This document shows, piece by piece, positions 1 to 9,018 of a DNA stretch of 22,500 nucleotides. This DNA is from Symbiodinium natans (lineage: Eukaryota; Sar; Dinophyceae; Suessiales; Symbiodiniaceae). The notes beneath the pieces are model-generated. The model was not told the DNA's origin. It made no database searches and was given only the letters and a program-made list of their open reading frames with translations. The number at the start of each line of letters is the position of its first letter. The first letter of the stretch is position 1. The stretch is from contig CAJNDS010000998.1 of the NCBI GenBank assembly GCA_905221605.1, forward strand, positions 1 through 22,500, in the 5' to 3' direction. A program made the translations under genes and the position numbers.

Positions 1-325
1 AACAGCGTTTGACGTTCAAAACCTGAGATCTGAATCGAACCACACCATTAACTCGACAATGCCCAAGCCCCCAGAAATGCCCATGGTACAGGCTTGGTTC
101 CAGGGGGTGATGTTGAGTGATTCGGGTCCTTGCAGCTTGGGTTTCGTCCCCAAGCCCTCCCAAGTCCTTCAAGCTCCCAAGGAAGCAGTTGCAGCTGCCC
201 GTGGAGGCCTCCTGCAGTTGCAGCTAGCCCTCGCAGTCGGAGTGACCTGTAGCTTCGAACAGGCTCAAAGGCTTTGGCTCGCTTGAGAAGTGTGAGAAGT
301 GGAGTAGTATCTTATAAGAATATTG
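1..325. other. No confident gene; one weak ORF
   Basis: The only notable frame is a plus-strand ORF from ATG 59 to a TGA at 284-286 (75 codons) beginning MPKPPEMPMV. It is rich in Ala, Leu and Gln towards its end. It has no convincing splice signals or third-position bias, and an ORF of this length is expected by chance here. I do not call it a gene. Confidence 0.3.
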
Positions 326-739
326 CTAGTAGTTTAGACAGGCCTTCAGCTTGCCCGAGTCGCGAGCCTTAAGCCCAGAAAACACTGGTGAAGCTCCGTA
401 GGCTCTTACAGCTGGGAAGGGCAAACTATTTTGAAACAATAATGGCATTCTTCTTCCCTTCGGCCTCCTTGTCTCATGAGGAGGCCGAGTCATCCAGTTC
501 CTGTAGTCCACGTAGCATTGCAGCAAGAACTCGCAAGAACTCCATGGACATCCTCTGTGAGACTGAATGCGTGGTTTGATACTGGAGAATTTCCCCCCCC
601 CCCCCCCCCCTGATCCTATGCCTCTCCCAACAGCTTCAGCACAGTGCAGGCCGAGGAGGTCTCCCCCGGCTCGCCACTGAAGCGGCCAGCCACGAACCGG
701 AGCGTCACCACAAACAGGAGCACAGCACGGGCTCAGCAC
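326..739 (-). CDS. Candidate exon, hypothetical protein
   Basis: This is a 137-codon open frame on the minus strand, from a GTG at 739 to a TAG at 326. There is no ATG at the 5' end, so if real it is probably a 3'-terminal exon. The part near the high-coordinate end has many codons ending in G or C and contains several Cys and Trp residues. The C18 homopolymer at 593-610 is read here as six glycines. The C-terminal third is basic and includes the stretch ETRRPKGRRM. A competing plus-strand frame from ATG 442 to TGA 579 (about 45 codons) is also protein-like. I recognise no family. The minus strand is preferred on length and codon bias only. Confidence 0.3.
   Translation of the reverse strand: MLSPCCAPVCGDAPVRGWPLQWRAGGDLLGLHCAEAVGRGIGSGGGGGGKFSSIKPRIQSHRGCPWSSCEFLLQCYVDYRNWMTRPPHETRRPKGRRMPLLFQNSLPFPAVRAYGASPVFSGLKARDSGKLKACLNY
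593..610. repeat. Poly-C homopolymer (18)
   Basis: A run of 18 C on the plus strand. On the minus strand it lies inside an open frame as a glycine run. Such tracts are prone to slippage and to sequencing-length error. Confidence 0.95.
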
Positions 740-789
740 GCGTCTCTGAGTTGTCTAGACTCCTAAGTCCGCCACCCTGAAGTGACCCC

Positions 790-1469
<680 letters not shown>

Positions 1470-1883
1470 CTACGTCGGGCTTAGAGGGCAAGAGTCAACA
1501 TTCTGCCCGAAGGAGTCTCCCTGGACCTCCGACGGAAACAGCTCCGTCGAACACGGTGGCTTGGCGATGCTCGCTACCAACTTTCCAAAGCCCTTCTTGT
1601 CCAGCAGTGAGGGCTTAAGAGGTAAAAGGGTTTGCAAGTGTAAAGCTGAAAGGGTTGAGGAGTTGGGGAGACTAAAATTGATAGAGGGGGCTAAGCATCT
1701 GACGCTCCTTGACCTTGGCACGGAAGTGTTGTTGGGGTAGCCCTCCAGGGAGCTGGGAAAGTTTCTGCGCTGGTCTCCTTGAAACCTCCAACACAACTCC
1801 AGGTCGATCGAGTTGTGCACTGTTTTGGGTCTAGATGGCTTGGGCATGAGGCATGTGGTGCACAATTTGTGAGAATCGGACAA
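1470..1883 (-). CDS. Candidate exon, hypothetical protein
   Basis: A minus-strand open frame of 137 codons ending in TAG at 1470. It starts from a TTG, so it is not a complete gene on its own. The last 50 codons (around 1620-1470) are the most protein-like and include PSLLDKKGFGKLVASIAKPP, with good G/C at third positions. They are preceded by a pyrimidine-rich CCTTTCAG acceptor (minus strand, near 1650). A second minus-strand frame at 1691-2137 (148 codons, rich in Ser, Thr and Cys) overlaps the upstream part and could be the preceding exon. A plus-strand frame at 1779-1967 is also open and protein-like, so strand is not secure. Confidence 0.3.
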   Translation of the reverse strand: MSDSHKLCTTCLMPKPSRPKTVHNSIDLELCWRFQGDQRRNFPSSLEGYPNNTSVPRSRSVRCLAPSINFSLPNSSTLSALHLQTLLPLKPSLLDKKGFGKLVASIAKPPCSTELFPSEVQGDSFGQNVDSCPLSPT

Positions 1884-2326
1884 TGGTTGAGGTCACATGT
1901 ATACTTCATCCGGATGACAAGCTCAGGTGCCTTACATGTTGAAATCCGACAGAGGCCGTTTTCATAAGCTGTACTTTTTGTAGGAGATGTCGAGTGTAGC
2001 AGGGTTTGGACTTCAGGTATAGGTGCTGAATGCTCTGAGGTCAAGAGGCGAGACTGGGCCGACGAGGAGATGGCAGCGGCCAAGTGGCTTCTGGAAGCAC
2101 AGGTGGGATTCGTGGCCTCAGGGAGTTGGACGTGCAAGGATTAAACGTATTAATCTCTCAAGCCGCTAGCTTCGGCCTTCTATAGTTGCAAATCACGAGC
2201 ACAGCGGCTCTTGAAGAAAACCGCCAGAAAGAGCACAATTCCAGACCACAAGCTGCCGAAAACAACACCACCAAAAAGCACGCTTGAGGATCATAATCTC
2301 CACTCACGAGGCAACAACACCACCAG

Positions 2327-2365
2327 AACACACACACACACACAGACACACACAGACACACACAG

Positions 2366-2399
<34 letters not shown>

Positions 2400-3334
2400 A
2401 CACAGACACCGACACACACAGACACCTACACACACACACAGACACACACAGACACACACACAGACACACACCCACACACAGGACACACACACACCACACA
2501 ACACACACACACACACACAGAGACACACAGAGACAACACAGATGATCCACACAGAGTACACACAGAGGAACAAAGACACCAGAACACACGCACACACACA
2601 CGCAGGACACACACGCAGACAGACACCACACACACACACACACACACAACCCACGCACCACCACCACACACCACAACACACCCACACACACGAACACAAA
2701 CGCCACACCCACACGGGCACACACACACAACACATCACACACCACGCACGCACGCACGCAAGCCCGCACGCACGCACGCACGCACGCAGCCCGCACGCAG
2801 CAGCACGCACGCACGCAAGCAAGCACGCACGCACACACGCACGCCGCACGCGGGCAGCGGGCACGAGGTGCACGCGGGCACGCGGGCACGCGGGCAAGCG
2901 GGCACCGGCACGCGGGCACGCGGGCCCGCGGGCACGCGGCACGCGCGGCAGCGGCACGCGGGGCACGCGGGACGCGGCAGCGCGCGCGCGCACGCTCACG
3001 CAACCGCACGCGCACGCGCAACGCGCACGCGCACACGCACCGCACACGCACACAAAGAGACACACAGAGGACACACAGAGACACACAGAGGACACACACA
3101 GGAGGACACACACAGAGACACACACACAGAGACACACACCAGAGACACACACACCACAGCGACAACACCACACAGAGACACACACACAGAGGAACACACC
3201 CACACAGACACACACACACACACACAGACACACACACACACACACACACACAGACACACACACACACACACAGACACACACAGACACACACAGACACACA
3301 CAGACACACACAGACAGACACAGACGCAGACCAC
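2327..3334. repeat. Layered CA / ACGC / GC-rich compound array
   Basis: About 1 kb of simple sequence arranged in zones. CA with CACAGA interruptions (2327-2530) grades into CA/CACC-rich sequence (2530-2740), then ACGC repeats (2740-2840), then a very GC-rich core of GCACGCGGGCAC-type units (about 2850-2960) and a CGCG run (about 2980-2990). It then passes through CGCA-rich sequence (2990-3050) and CACAGAGGA units (3050-3140) back to CA with CAGACA interruptions (3140-3334). The plus strand is strongly A/C-rich. Long ORFs on both strands (up to 456 codons) are artefacts of the repeat. Confidence 0.95.
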
Positions 3335-3344
3335 CGTCTGCAAA

Positions 3345-3674
3345 GCACGAGCACAAACAACACCATAAACACATAATAACACATATCTCCGGCCCAAGCA
3401 AAAGGTTCGAGCTTGGCTTATTCGTGTCAGTCCGAACACTTGGACCACAGCTGAGCAAATCATGAATGCCGAAAGCGACAATTGAACTTCTGAAATCCCC
3501 TGCAACCATACAGACGACTATGAGTGAAACCATGAAAGTGACCCCTGGAACACCCTGGAACCCAGACCCAATGACCCTGTAAGCCTCGCAAAGTCGCAAA
3601 GTCGCAAAGCCCCAATGACGCAACAAGAAGTCCAAGACTGCGCAACCATCAGAAGTCCTGAACTCCTCGGCCAT
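3345..3674 (-). CDS. Candidate 5' coding segment, hypothetical protein
   Basis: On the minus strand an ATG at 3672-3674 opens a frame beginning MAEEFRTSDG that stays protein-like for about 110 codons until it runs into the TG side of the repeat array. A hydrophobic stretch (GVTFMVSLIVVCMVAG) around residues 45-60 could be a membrane segment. Acceptor-like (GGTTGCAG, minus strand, near 3505) and donor-like (AGG|GTCATT) sequences lie within it, so it may be split into two exons. It overlaps three tandem copies of GCAAAGTC at 3589-3612 (plus strand). The low-coordinate end is undefined: the frame must leave by splicing or be truncated by the repeat. No family recognised. Confidence 0.4.
3589..3612. 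repeat. 8-bp tandem repeat x3
   Basis: Three adjacent copies of GCAAAGTC (the last ends in CC). They lie inside the candidate minus-strand coding segment. Confidence 0.9.
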
Positions 3675-3928
3675 CGCAGGCTGTGCTTATTTGCTGCGGT
3701 TCGGGGAGCGAGGCGGCACCATTCTACGAAGGTGCAGGGTTGAGATTTGCGGTTTCATGTTCGATGTAGTGGTCCTCCACTGTGCAAGTTGAGAAAGAAC
3801 TCTGACCCCAGGAGACCCTGCTAACACAACACGAAATCCCCAAACCCCAGACCCCCAAACCCACCCTGAACCAACTCCAAACTTCAAAGCCTTAAAACTT
3901 AAACCCTAAGGCCCATGTCTCACTGCAG
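3675..3928. other. Intergenic/intronic, telomere-like tail
   Basis: No convincing coding frame. It ends in C-rich text with near-telomeric motifs (CCCCAAACCCC and CTTAAACCCTAAG between about 3836 and 3910), directly upstream of a candidate acceptor at 3927-3928. A minus-strand frame (3687-3887) is open but Gly/Val/Trp-rich and unconvincing. Confidence 0.45.
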
Positions 3929-3999
3929 GAGGGCAGGTGTATTCCAACGAGGATCATTTCAAGGCCCACTACCCGAGCATGCAGCAGATACCTGACTGA
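3929..3999 (+). CDS. Candidate terminal exon, hypothetical
   Basis: A textbook acceptor (TGTCTCACTGCAG) precedes a short frame, GGQVYSNEDHFKAHYPSMQQ plus three residues, then TGA at 3997-3999. Nearly every codon ends in G or C. The exon starts in phase 1. Two alternatives exist: the zero-phase frame from the same acceptor is open to about 4116, and a minus-strand frame (3892-4101) is also protein-like. No upstream partner exon was located with confidence. Confidence 0.33.
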
Positions 4000-4159
4000 T
4001 CGCCCTGTGGATCTCAGAATGGGTCGTGTGAGCTTGAGCTTTTGTGGGTTTTCCAACACTTCGGTGGTGGGGTCAAGGTTGGGGCCCTTGGAATTTGTCA
4101 CGCCCAGATGGGGTTGTAGAATTTGAGTCTAGGTAGTCACCGAAACCAACACACCCTGA

Positions 4160-4232
4160 CCGCTAGCCTCAACACAACTGCACACAACTCTACACACAAC
4201 TCGACACAAAACTCTACACAACTCAACACAAC
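4160..4232. repeat. Degenerate 10-12-bp minisatellite ACACAACTCT
   Basis: About six imperfect copies of an ACACAACTC(T/A) unit. It is non-coding, lying just upstream of the acceptor of the next exon. Confidence 0.8.
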
Positions 4233-4253
4233 CACACCGACCTCAAGCCTCAG

Positions 4254-4371
4254 CTTGCCGAGGAAGGGCTTCAAGACTGCGGCCGACTGCATCAATCTGG
4301 TGGACAGCCGGCTCTCCTCACAGGAGCGCGCCCTGAAACCTCAAAGCCCTCAATATCCCTGTAGCCTGTAG
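4254..4371 (+). CDS. Candidate exon, hypothetical protein
   Basis: Starts after a pyrimidine-rich acceptor (ACCTCAAGCCTCAG) in phase 2 and reads LPRKGFKTAADCINLVDSRL and on to a TAG at 4369-4371. Third positions are mostly G or C (GCG GCC GAC TGC ATC AAT CTG GTG GAC AGC CGG), unlike the flanking sequence. The last ten codons are less convincing, and a donor near CCCT|GTAGCC (about 4360) could end it earlier. It could be the exon after 3929-3999 only if that exon does not end at its TGA. No family recognised. Confidence 0.4.
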
Positions 4372-4508
4372 GTGTCCCTATGATGGTCACAAGGACTGTA
4401 GGATGGTCCCCAAACGTCCTTGCTTCCAGCCATGCGAATCTGCTAAGCTTGAAGTCTCTCTGAACACTTTTGACCGCAACGAGGTACCTATTCGCTGAGC
4501 CAATCTAA
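4372..4508. other. Non-coding spacer
   Basis: All frames are broken by stops. I see no repeat or signal worth naming. Confidence 0.5.
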
Positions 4509-5075
4509 GGTAACCCTGCTACATCCTCAAAGGGTGTAAAGGACAATTTCCACTGCCCGGATGGTTGTCGGCGGCCTATTCCCCACCCCAGCCTTGGACG
4601 GGAATTGCAAACCAGGGCTCAAGCAATCTCACGCCTCAAGTTCCTCAAAAGCTCCAAGCCTGAAGGCTCAAGGTGGCAAAGGCCTCCTCAAGCACTGCCC
4701 AAGGAATCTGCCCCCCTCCCTGTCCCCCCCTTCCCTGAAAGGAGAAGTGGGCCTTCTGGGCCGAGTGGCTCGGAGATCTCAAAACTGAAGACTTGTTTTA
4801 GTCGAAGGCTCCTCAGGCGTTTGGGCTGTAGGGCTTGCAAGTCATGCAGCTCATCTCAGTGGCTTTGGGCTGCAGTTTTAGGGGCTCAAAGTTGGGGCGA
4901 GTTCTGCTCAATTCAAGGTTGGCCTGCTTTGTTCTGCTCTGCCAAGCCCCGCTCAAAATGTACATGTCAAGTTAGGCTCGTTTGTTGGCTGCTTTGCCTG
5001 GAAGCCCCCCGAGCACACAAAGAGTATATGTCGAGTTGCGTCCGCTGGGTTCTGCTGTGGCCTCTAAGACTCTAA
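4509..5075 (+). CDS. Long open frame, uncertain
   Basis: 188 codons without a stop on the plus strand, ending with TAA at 5073-5075. There is no in-frame ATG near the 5' end. The first half is basic and Pro/Ser-rich (residues such as LKFLKSSKPEGSRWQRPPQ). The second half becomes Cys/Trp/Leu-rich and looks less like protein. An alternative frame starts at a true ATG at 4561 (75 codons). The length is only marginally above chance for this base composition. Kept as a low-confidence candidate because nothing on the other strand competes. Confidence 0.22.
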   Translation, partial: GNPATSSKGVKDNFHCPDGCRRPIPHPSLGRELQTRAQAISRLKFLKSSKPEGSRWQRPPQALPKESAPLPVPPFPERRSGPSGPSGSEISKLKTCFSRRLLRRLGCRACKSCSSSQWLWAAVLGAQSWGEFCSIQGWPALFCSAKPRSKCTCQVRLVCWLLCLEAPRAHKEYMSSCVRWVLLWPLRL

Positions 5076-5277
5076 GCTCCCCTCACAGGGTGCATGAATC
5101 TACGCGGCCTGAACCTTAGATCCGAAGCCCCAAGCCCTGAGAACCAACAAGTAAAAAAAATCACAAGCGAAGCCGAACCGCATCTTATGGAACAGCTCAA
5201 GCCACCAAACCCTCAAGCAAAGCCCTCGCTCCACTTCTCTACTCAATCTACTCACTCGATCCACTCTACTCAGGCAC

Positions 5278-5633
5278 ATGCAGAAGAGCCGGCAGCTGCC
5301 GCTCGATGAAGCCACGGTGGAGAGGCTCCCTCGGTTTAAGGAGGGTGTGGGGGTTAAAGGCAGTTTAACGTTGTTTAAGGTTGAAAGTGTAACGTTCCAG
5401 AGATTCAGAAATTCCAGAAACGTTTGGGGTTTAGGAGGTACTTGGGGACTCCTTTGTCTAGAGTGAGGGGGGGGGGGGTGGTTTACGGTCTTGCTGTCAA
5501 AGACGCTTTGATAACGTGGCAGCATGTGGCACCTTCTCGTGCCTGCCGTTCAGAAGCCCAGCTCCCCCGCAAAGTCACTGAACTCGGACAATCAGCCTCA
5601 AGCCTTCCACACGCCACAGTCGAATGTGGATGA
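5278..5633 (+). CDS. Two-exon candidate gene or 5' exons
   Basis: Exon 1 (5278-5344) opens at an ATG and reads MQKSRQLPLDEATVERLPRF and two more residues, with almost all codons ending in G or C. It stops at a donor, AAGGAGG|GTGTGG, in phase 1. Exon 2 (5554-5633) follows an excellent acceptor (CCTTCTCGTGCCTGCCGTTCAG) and begins in the matching phase, reading AQLPRKVTELGQSASS and on to TGA at 5631-5633. Spliced length is 147 nt, or 48 aa. That is short, so either it is a small basic protein or exon 2 has a donor I cannot place and the gene continues into the exons at 5827 onward. The minus-strand 141-codon ORF over the same region lacks the codon bias. Confidence 0.42.
5467..5478. repeat. Poly-G (12)
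   Basis: A run of 12 G inside the intron of the two-exon model at 5278-5633. Confidence 0.95.
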
Positions 5634-5826
5634 AGGCACCCCAAAAACAACTTGAATACAATGCGGAAAGCCATGCGGTCATGCGGTTCAGGGCTTGTGG
5701 GCCACGCTCCCCGACGAACAGCCAGCTCAGTGATACTCCTAAATGGCCATAGTTAATACCTTGTGCAAGTCGCAGCACCCCTGCACCTGCAAAGGAGGGC
5801 GCTTCTAGCACCAGCACGCCCACCCG

Positions 5827-7635
5827 ATGAAACACCCGAGAAGCGTTGAACTTTATTTCAAATGGCAAGCTTTGATTACTATGAGCAAAGGGACTTCGCT
5901 CCTTGGTGAAAAGATCCTGACCCTTGCGCCTGCGGCCCCTCCTCGAATTCAAAGCCCGCGACAGAAGCAGGCTTGGCGTTGCAGTTGGCGAGAAGGATTA
6001 CTTCGTGTATACCTGCCCCTTGGATTTGCATCTTTAAGGTTCATGCGTCTAGTTTCCCTTCATCAGCATCTTACGCTCCTGAGCCCTACACTCCTGAACC
6101 AGTCCTTGCCCTTGGCTTGTAGCCCTTGATCCCGTCGAAGTTGGGTTGACAGGGTGCTGCCGCCGCAATGTAGCATCCAAGCAGATATCTGTCAAGTTTT
6201 AGGGCTTTGCGTATCTTGAACCTACTCCCTAACACGCCGACGCCCACTCCTCCACCCCGAACGCCTCAAGAAGCCTTCGTGGCATTGGCTTCCTTAACTA
6301 TCCGAGCTCTACAAAGCACAGGCAACGCCGATTCCTACTTTGAGCGAGCTGGATTCGACAAGCGCCGGATCTACACTCCAGCAGGCAGTTGGAGGCCAGG
6401 TCAGGAGGTTCTGTTCGGTGATAGTGTTGAGGGAGATTCTTTGGGGTTTGCGGCTGTTCCAAGCCCGTGATGACTGTCGGCGATGTAGGCCTCAAAGCTC
6501 CCGGCTCGTAAGCTGCATGCACTTCAACATGCAGTTGGGTGTAGGGCCCTTACAAATTCTACAACAAATGAGAGATGCTTCTTGTTGCAGGGCAAGTACG
6601 TGTGCGTTTGTGGGGGTACCGGATTTGAGGAGGGTAGAACTGGAAACGTCCAAGGCCTAAACCTATGCAGGTACTACCAGTGCGCCCGTCCCTGCTCCAA
6701 CGCCGCCGTTTTCGAGGCCACTGAGACCCTGGGCGGCGTTTGGCAATCTGCGTGGATACTCTTGCACCATTTGCACACTTTAAAGCTTTCTGCCCTGTGC
6801 CTTTTGGGCCAAAGCAGCCCAGGAGCTGGCTGACGGAGAACGGGCATCTTGGTCTCAATTCGCCCCTAAGCCCTTCATGGCTCGCCAGTAGCACAAAGGT
6901 GCGTAGCAACTACGAGGCTGAAGATGTTTCAGTTCGGACATCTTTCCGCTCGCAGAATGCCACTTTGTCAGGGGCTCCAGTTTGCTCTGTCAGGGAGTGC
7001 CACAGTGTATGAGGCAGTGTACCCACGGAATTGGGAGAACGTGTCCCCTTTCACACAAGCAGAGGAATGTCCGAGGCGGCTGTCAGAAGTGCTAGGTCCA
7101 ACCCAGTCTGCGACCAGCGAAGCGAGGGTTTTGTCGGGATTTGGGTGTACTTGGATAGTATGAAGCTGAGCATGCTGGATGTTTGGCTCACAGAGCGTGG
7201 TTGGGCTAAGACACTGCTCGACTTGGGCCAAGGTTTGGATGTTTCCATCAGAGCCAATGCTCAGTTGCTGCTGCTGCTGCTGCTTCTTCTTCACAATCTA
7301 CAGTAAGGTTGGCATGGTTGTCGTTAGACCCGCTTCCTCATGCCTGGTCGGTACGACATGCATGATGCTGGTGATGTTGATACTCGGGCCATCCGCCGTT
7401 GAGTCTTCAAGTGTGTGAGTGATCCCGGAAGTCACTTTGTGGCCTCAGGACCCACCGTCAGTCCTGCTCAGGCTTGATGAAGGAGGGTCATGTGTTTAAC
7501 TATCGATGCTTGGCCTTGGGCACTTGGCCCCACATGTGCGGGGAATGCAAACCCCTTTGCTGGGCATTCGTCCAACTCGTCTTCTTCATTTGGCGAAACA
7601 GGCCAGCGCTGTCCTTCCTATCCTGGTGGGTGTAA
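5827..7635 (+). CDS. Five-exon gene model, unknown protein (259 aa)
   Basis: Exons 5827-6006, 6307-6399, 6591-6670, 7063-7302 and 7449-7635 total 780 nt with consistent phases. Exon 1 star ts at ATG (MKHPRSVELYFKWQ). Junctions include donors CCAG|GTCAGG, TGCAG|GTACTA and CTACA|GTAAGG, and acceptors CTTCTTGTTGCAG and TTTCACACAAGCAG. Exon 3 reads GKYVCVCGGTGFEEGRTG then LNLC, resembling the Y-x-C-x-C...G-F...C end of an EGF-like module, but the other domain cysteines are not evident. Exon 4 ends in a nine-Leu run from CTG/CTT repeats. Exon 5 has C-G-E-C-K-P-L-C followed by a hydrophobic segment (WAFVQLVFFIW) and ends at TAA, so a C-terminal membrane anchor is possible. If exon 3 is not spliced at 6670, its frame continues to a phrase like VFEATETLGGVW, as in flavin-dependent monooxygenases. 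Exon 1 is the least certain part, since a minus-strand frame overlaps it. Confidence 0.48.
7266..7291. repeat. CTG/CTT trinucleotide run
   Basis: Five to six CTG units then three CTT units. It encodes a leucine run in exon 4 of the plus-strand model. On the minus strand it would read as Lys-Lys-Lys-Gln6. Confidence 0.95.
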
Positions 7636-8006
7636 ACTTGTGGATCGAGATAGGGTCGCTAGCAAATGTTTGTGTTTGCTCGCGTTGTTGTTGCGGGTTT
7701 TTGAAGGAGTTGCTCTGTTAGTTAGTTGCGCGTCAGAGTCAGAGTGCTGCCACAGTCAATTCGGTGGACTCTTTAAGGGTGAGGGCGAAGTCTATTTGAC
7801 GGGTGCCCCCGGGTGCCCTGCGATGCCCACTGTGAATTCAAAATGCCGGTTAGTAAGTGTTGGCTTTATTGGGCACGTGCGTGTTCTCGTTTGCATGCTT
7901 CCTTGAATTCAAAGTGTTTAAGGGCTGCGACAGGCGTGCAATAGATCATGACGAAAACGCTTCTGACATCTGCCGAAGTCGCAAGTGCCTTCATGGTATG
8001 CTCTAA
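7636..8006. other. Spacer with possible extra exons
   Basis: Contains a plausible plus-strand mini-exon ending TTTAAGG|GTGAGG near 7778 (reading ECCHSQFGGLFK). It also holds a protein-like frame from ATG 7948 (MTKTLLTSAEVASAFM) with a possible donor ATG|GTATGC. I could not connect either to neighbours in phase. The antisense frame 7866-8297 is also open. Confidence 0.3.
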
Positions 8007-8255
8007 AGAAGCCCTTCGGAAAGCACCGTGGATCAAACCCGGAATGCCCTCAGGAACGGCCGGAAGGCGCCCTCCTGTCCGAACTGCGGTGGGGAGTGCA
8101 TCCCCAACGTCGCCCAAGCAATGTTTAGGGATTTCCCGGGAGGTGTTCAGCGTTTGGCTGCTGAGGAGGTTGAGGAGGTTGAGGAGGTTGAGGAGGTTGA
8201 GGTGTTGCGGCGTCGTGTTTCTTGTGTTCGAAGAGAAGGGTTCTGCGTTTGCTGA
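8007..8255 (+). CDS. Exon with Cys knuckle and acidic EEV repeat
   Basis: Open from 8007 to a TGA at 8253-8255. An acceptor ATGCCCTCAG at 8053 would start the exon with NGRKAPSCPNCGGECIPNVA. This has the C-x2-C-G-G-x-C spacing of a half zinc ribbon, and third positions are nearly all G/C. A possible donor GGGAG|GTGTTC follows at about 8141. If it is not used, the frame runs on through LAAEEV and four nine-base repeats encoding Glu-Glu-Val, then a basic, Cys-containing tail. The metal-binding role is inference from cysteine spacing: only one knuckle is present, so a partner pair would have to lie in another exon. The alternative frame gives Arg-Leu-Arg-Arg repeats and is less likely. Confidence 0.42.
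   Translation, partial: RSPSESTVDQTRNALRNGRKAPSCPNCGGECIPNVAQAMFRDFPGGVQRLAAEEVEEVEEVEEVEVLRRRVSCVRREGFCVC
8164..8202. repeat. 9-bp minisatellite GAGGAGGTT x4
   Basis: Four near-perfect tandem nonamers. Because the unit is 3n it preserves the reading frame, adding Glu-Glu-Val units. Confidence 0.93.
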
Positions 8256-8643
8256 ATAGTATAGTTTGTGGTGTTTAAGGGGGCTTCGAGGCTTCAAGGC
8301 TCGAGCTGGAGTTTTTAACTTGAGTTGATGCGTACGCTTTCCGGCTTCACGGCGTTGGGCATTGGAGGCAGGTTTTACATCTCGAAAAGTTCCTGTCAGA
8401 TTGAGTCAGACTGATCTTGCCCCAAGAGCCGCACCGATACGCGTGCAACTGTCCTTCAGGAGGCATCACCGAGTCAGTGCCCTAGGGATTCAATAACAAG
8501 TGACAATCCTCTATGCCCCCAGCTACAACCCCCTCCCACCCCCTGCCCCCTGCCCCCCGCCACCTACAATCGAACGAAAAAGCGAAATTCCGAGGTGAGA
8601 ATAAGCGAGGGCTTCTGCCATGACCAGTATTCCCGGGGGCTGA
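8256..8643. other. Non-coding, C-rich patch
   Basis: No convincing frame. A pyrimidine-rich C tract (CCCCCTCCCACCCCCTGCCC type) occupies about 8519-8562. Confidence 0.5.
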
Positions 8644-9018
8644 AGGACCTTATTCAGTGGCGCCCCTGCTCAGTGTTGGCGAGTTTCGGATTTGTTTAAA
8701 GGCAGTTGGGCCCAGTGTCTTCATTTTGAAGGGTTATGGTCATGGTCTGTGATAGGCGTGGAGGGGGCTGTCCCGCCCTGGAGACTCAGAATGATGAAAG
8801 TTAGTTTGCGCAGGCAACGTTGGAAGTCTAGAGAGAGCACTCTGTGTAATGCCCCACAAATCCTGCCATCAAGCGAAACCGATCGACATCTTGAAAGTTG
8901 TTGGGAAGATGTTGCACTGCCTTGCGGAGAGACAGCTCAGCTTTACACACACATATCACATGTCCATCTATCTATCTATCTATCTTTATTTGCACGGTTT
9001 AAGTACAGTTCCATTTAG
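8644..9018 (+). CDS. Candidate exon, Trp-rich open frame
   Basis: 125 codons open between TGA 8641-8643 and TAG 9016-9018. The middle section (about 8785-8945) is the most protein-like and includes MMKVSLRRQRWKSRES and ETDRHLESCWEDVALPCGE. The end runs into a (TATC)n microsatellite, so the true exon probably ends earlier. There is no ATG at the 5' edge. A shorter ORF in another frame (8849-9160) leads into a good stretch from ATG 9051 (MPGLSKNRRRAANEAIGR), which competes with the next feature. Confidence 0.27.
   Translation, partial: RTLFSGAPAQCWRVSDLFKGSWAQCLHFEGLWSWSVIGVEGAVPPWRLRMMKVSLRRQRWKSRESTLCNAPQILPSSETDRHLESCWEDVALPCGETAQLYTHISHVHLSIYLSLFARFKYSSI
8961..8986. repeat. (TATC)n microsatellite
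   Basis: About five CTAT/ATCT tetranucleotides. A shorter copy (CATCCATCTATCTG) sits near 9025-9038. Confidence 0.9.

Noticed and set aside
2158-3674. ORFs of 385-456 codons on both strands over the compound repeat
   Set aside because: Repeat artefacts: low-complexity Thr-His or Cys-Val translation. Only the non-repetitive N-terminal part of the minus frame (3345-3674) is kept as a candidate.
5100-5525. 141-codon minus ORF from a true ATG
   Set aside because: It overlaps the plus-strand exon at 5278-5344, which has much stronger codon bias and a matching acceptor. The minus frame includes a Pro4 run read from the poly-G tract and lacks bias. Not excluded outright.
5575-5952. 125-codon minus frame with hydrophobic segments
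   Set aside because: Starts from TTG and conflicts with the first exon of the 5827-7635 model. It is protein-like enough that strand here should be checked by RNA-seq.
7948-8259. 103-codon plus ORF from ATG 7948
   Set aside because: Its first 30 codons look good, but it then reads the nonamer repeat as Arg-Leu-Arg-Arg. The alternative frame with CPNCGGEC has better bias. It may contain a real short first exon.
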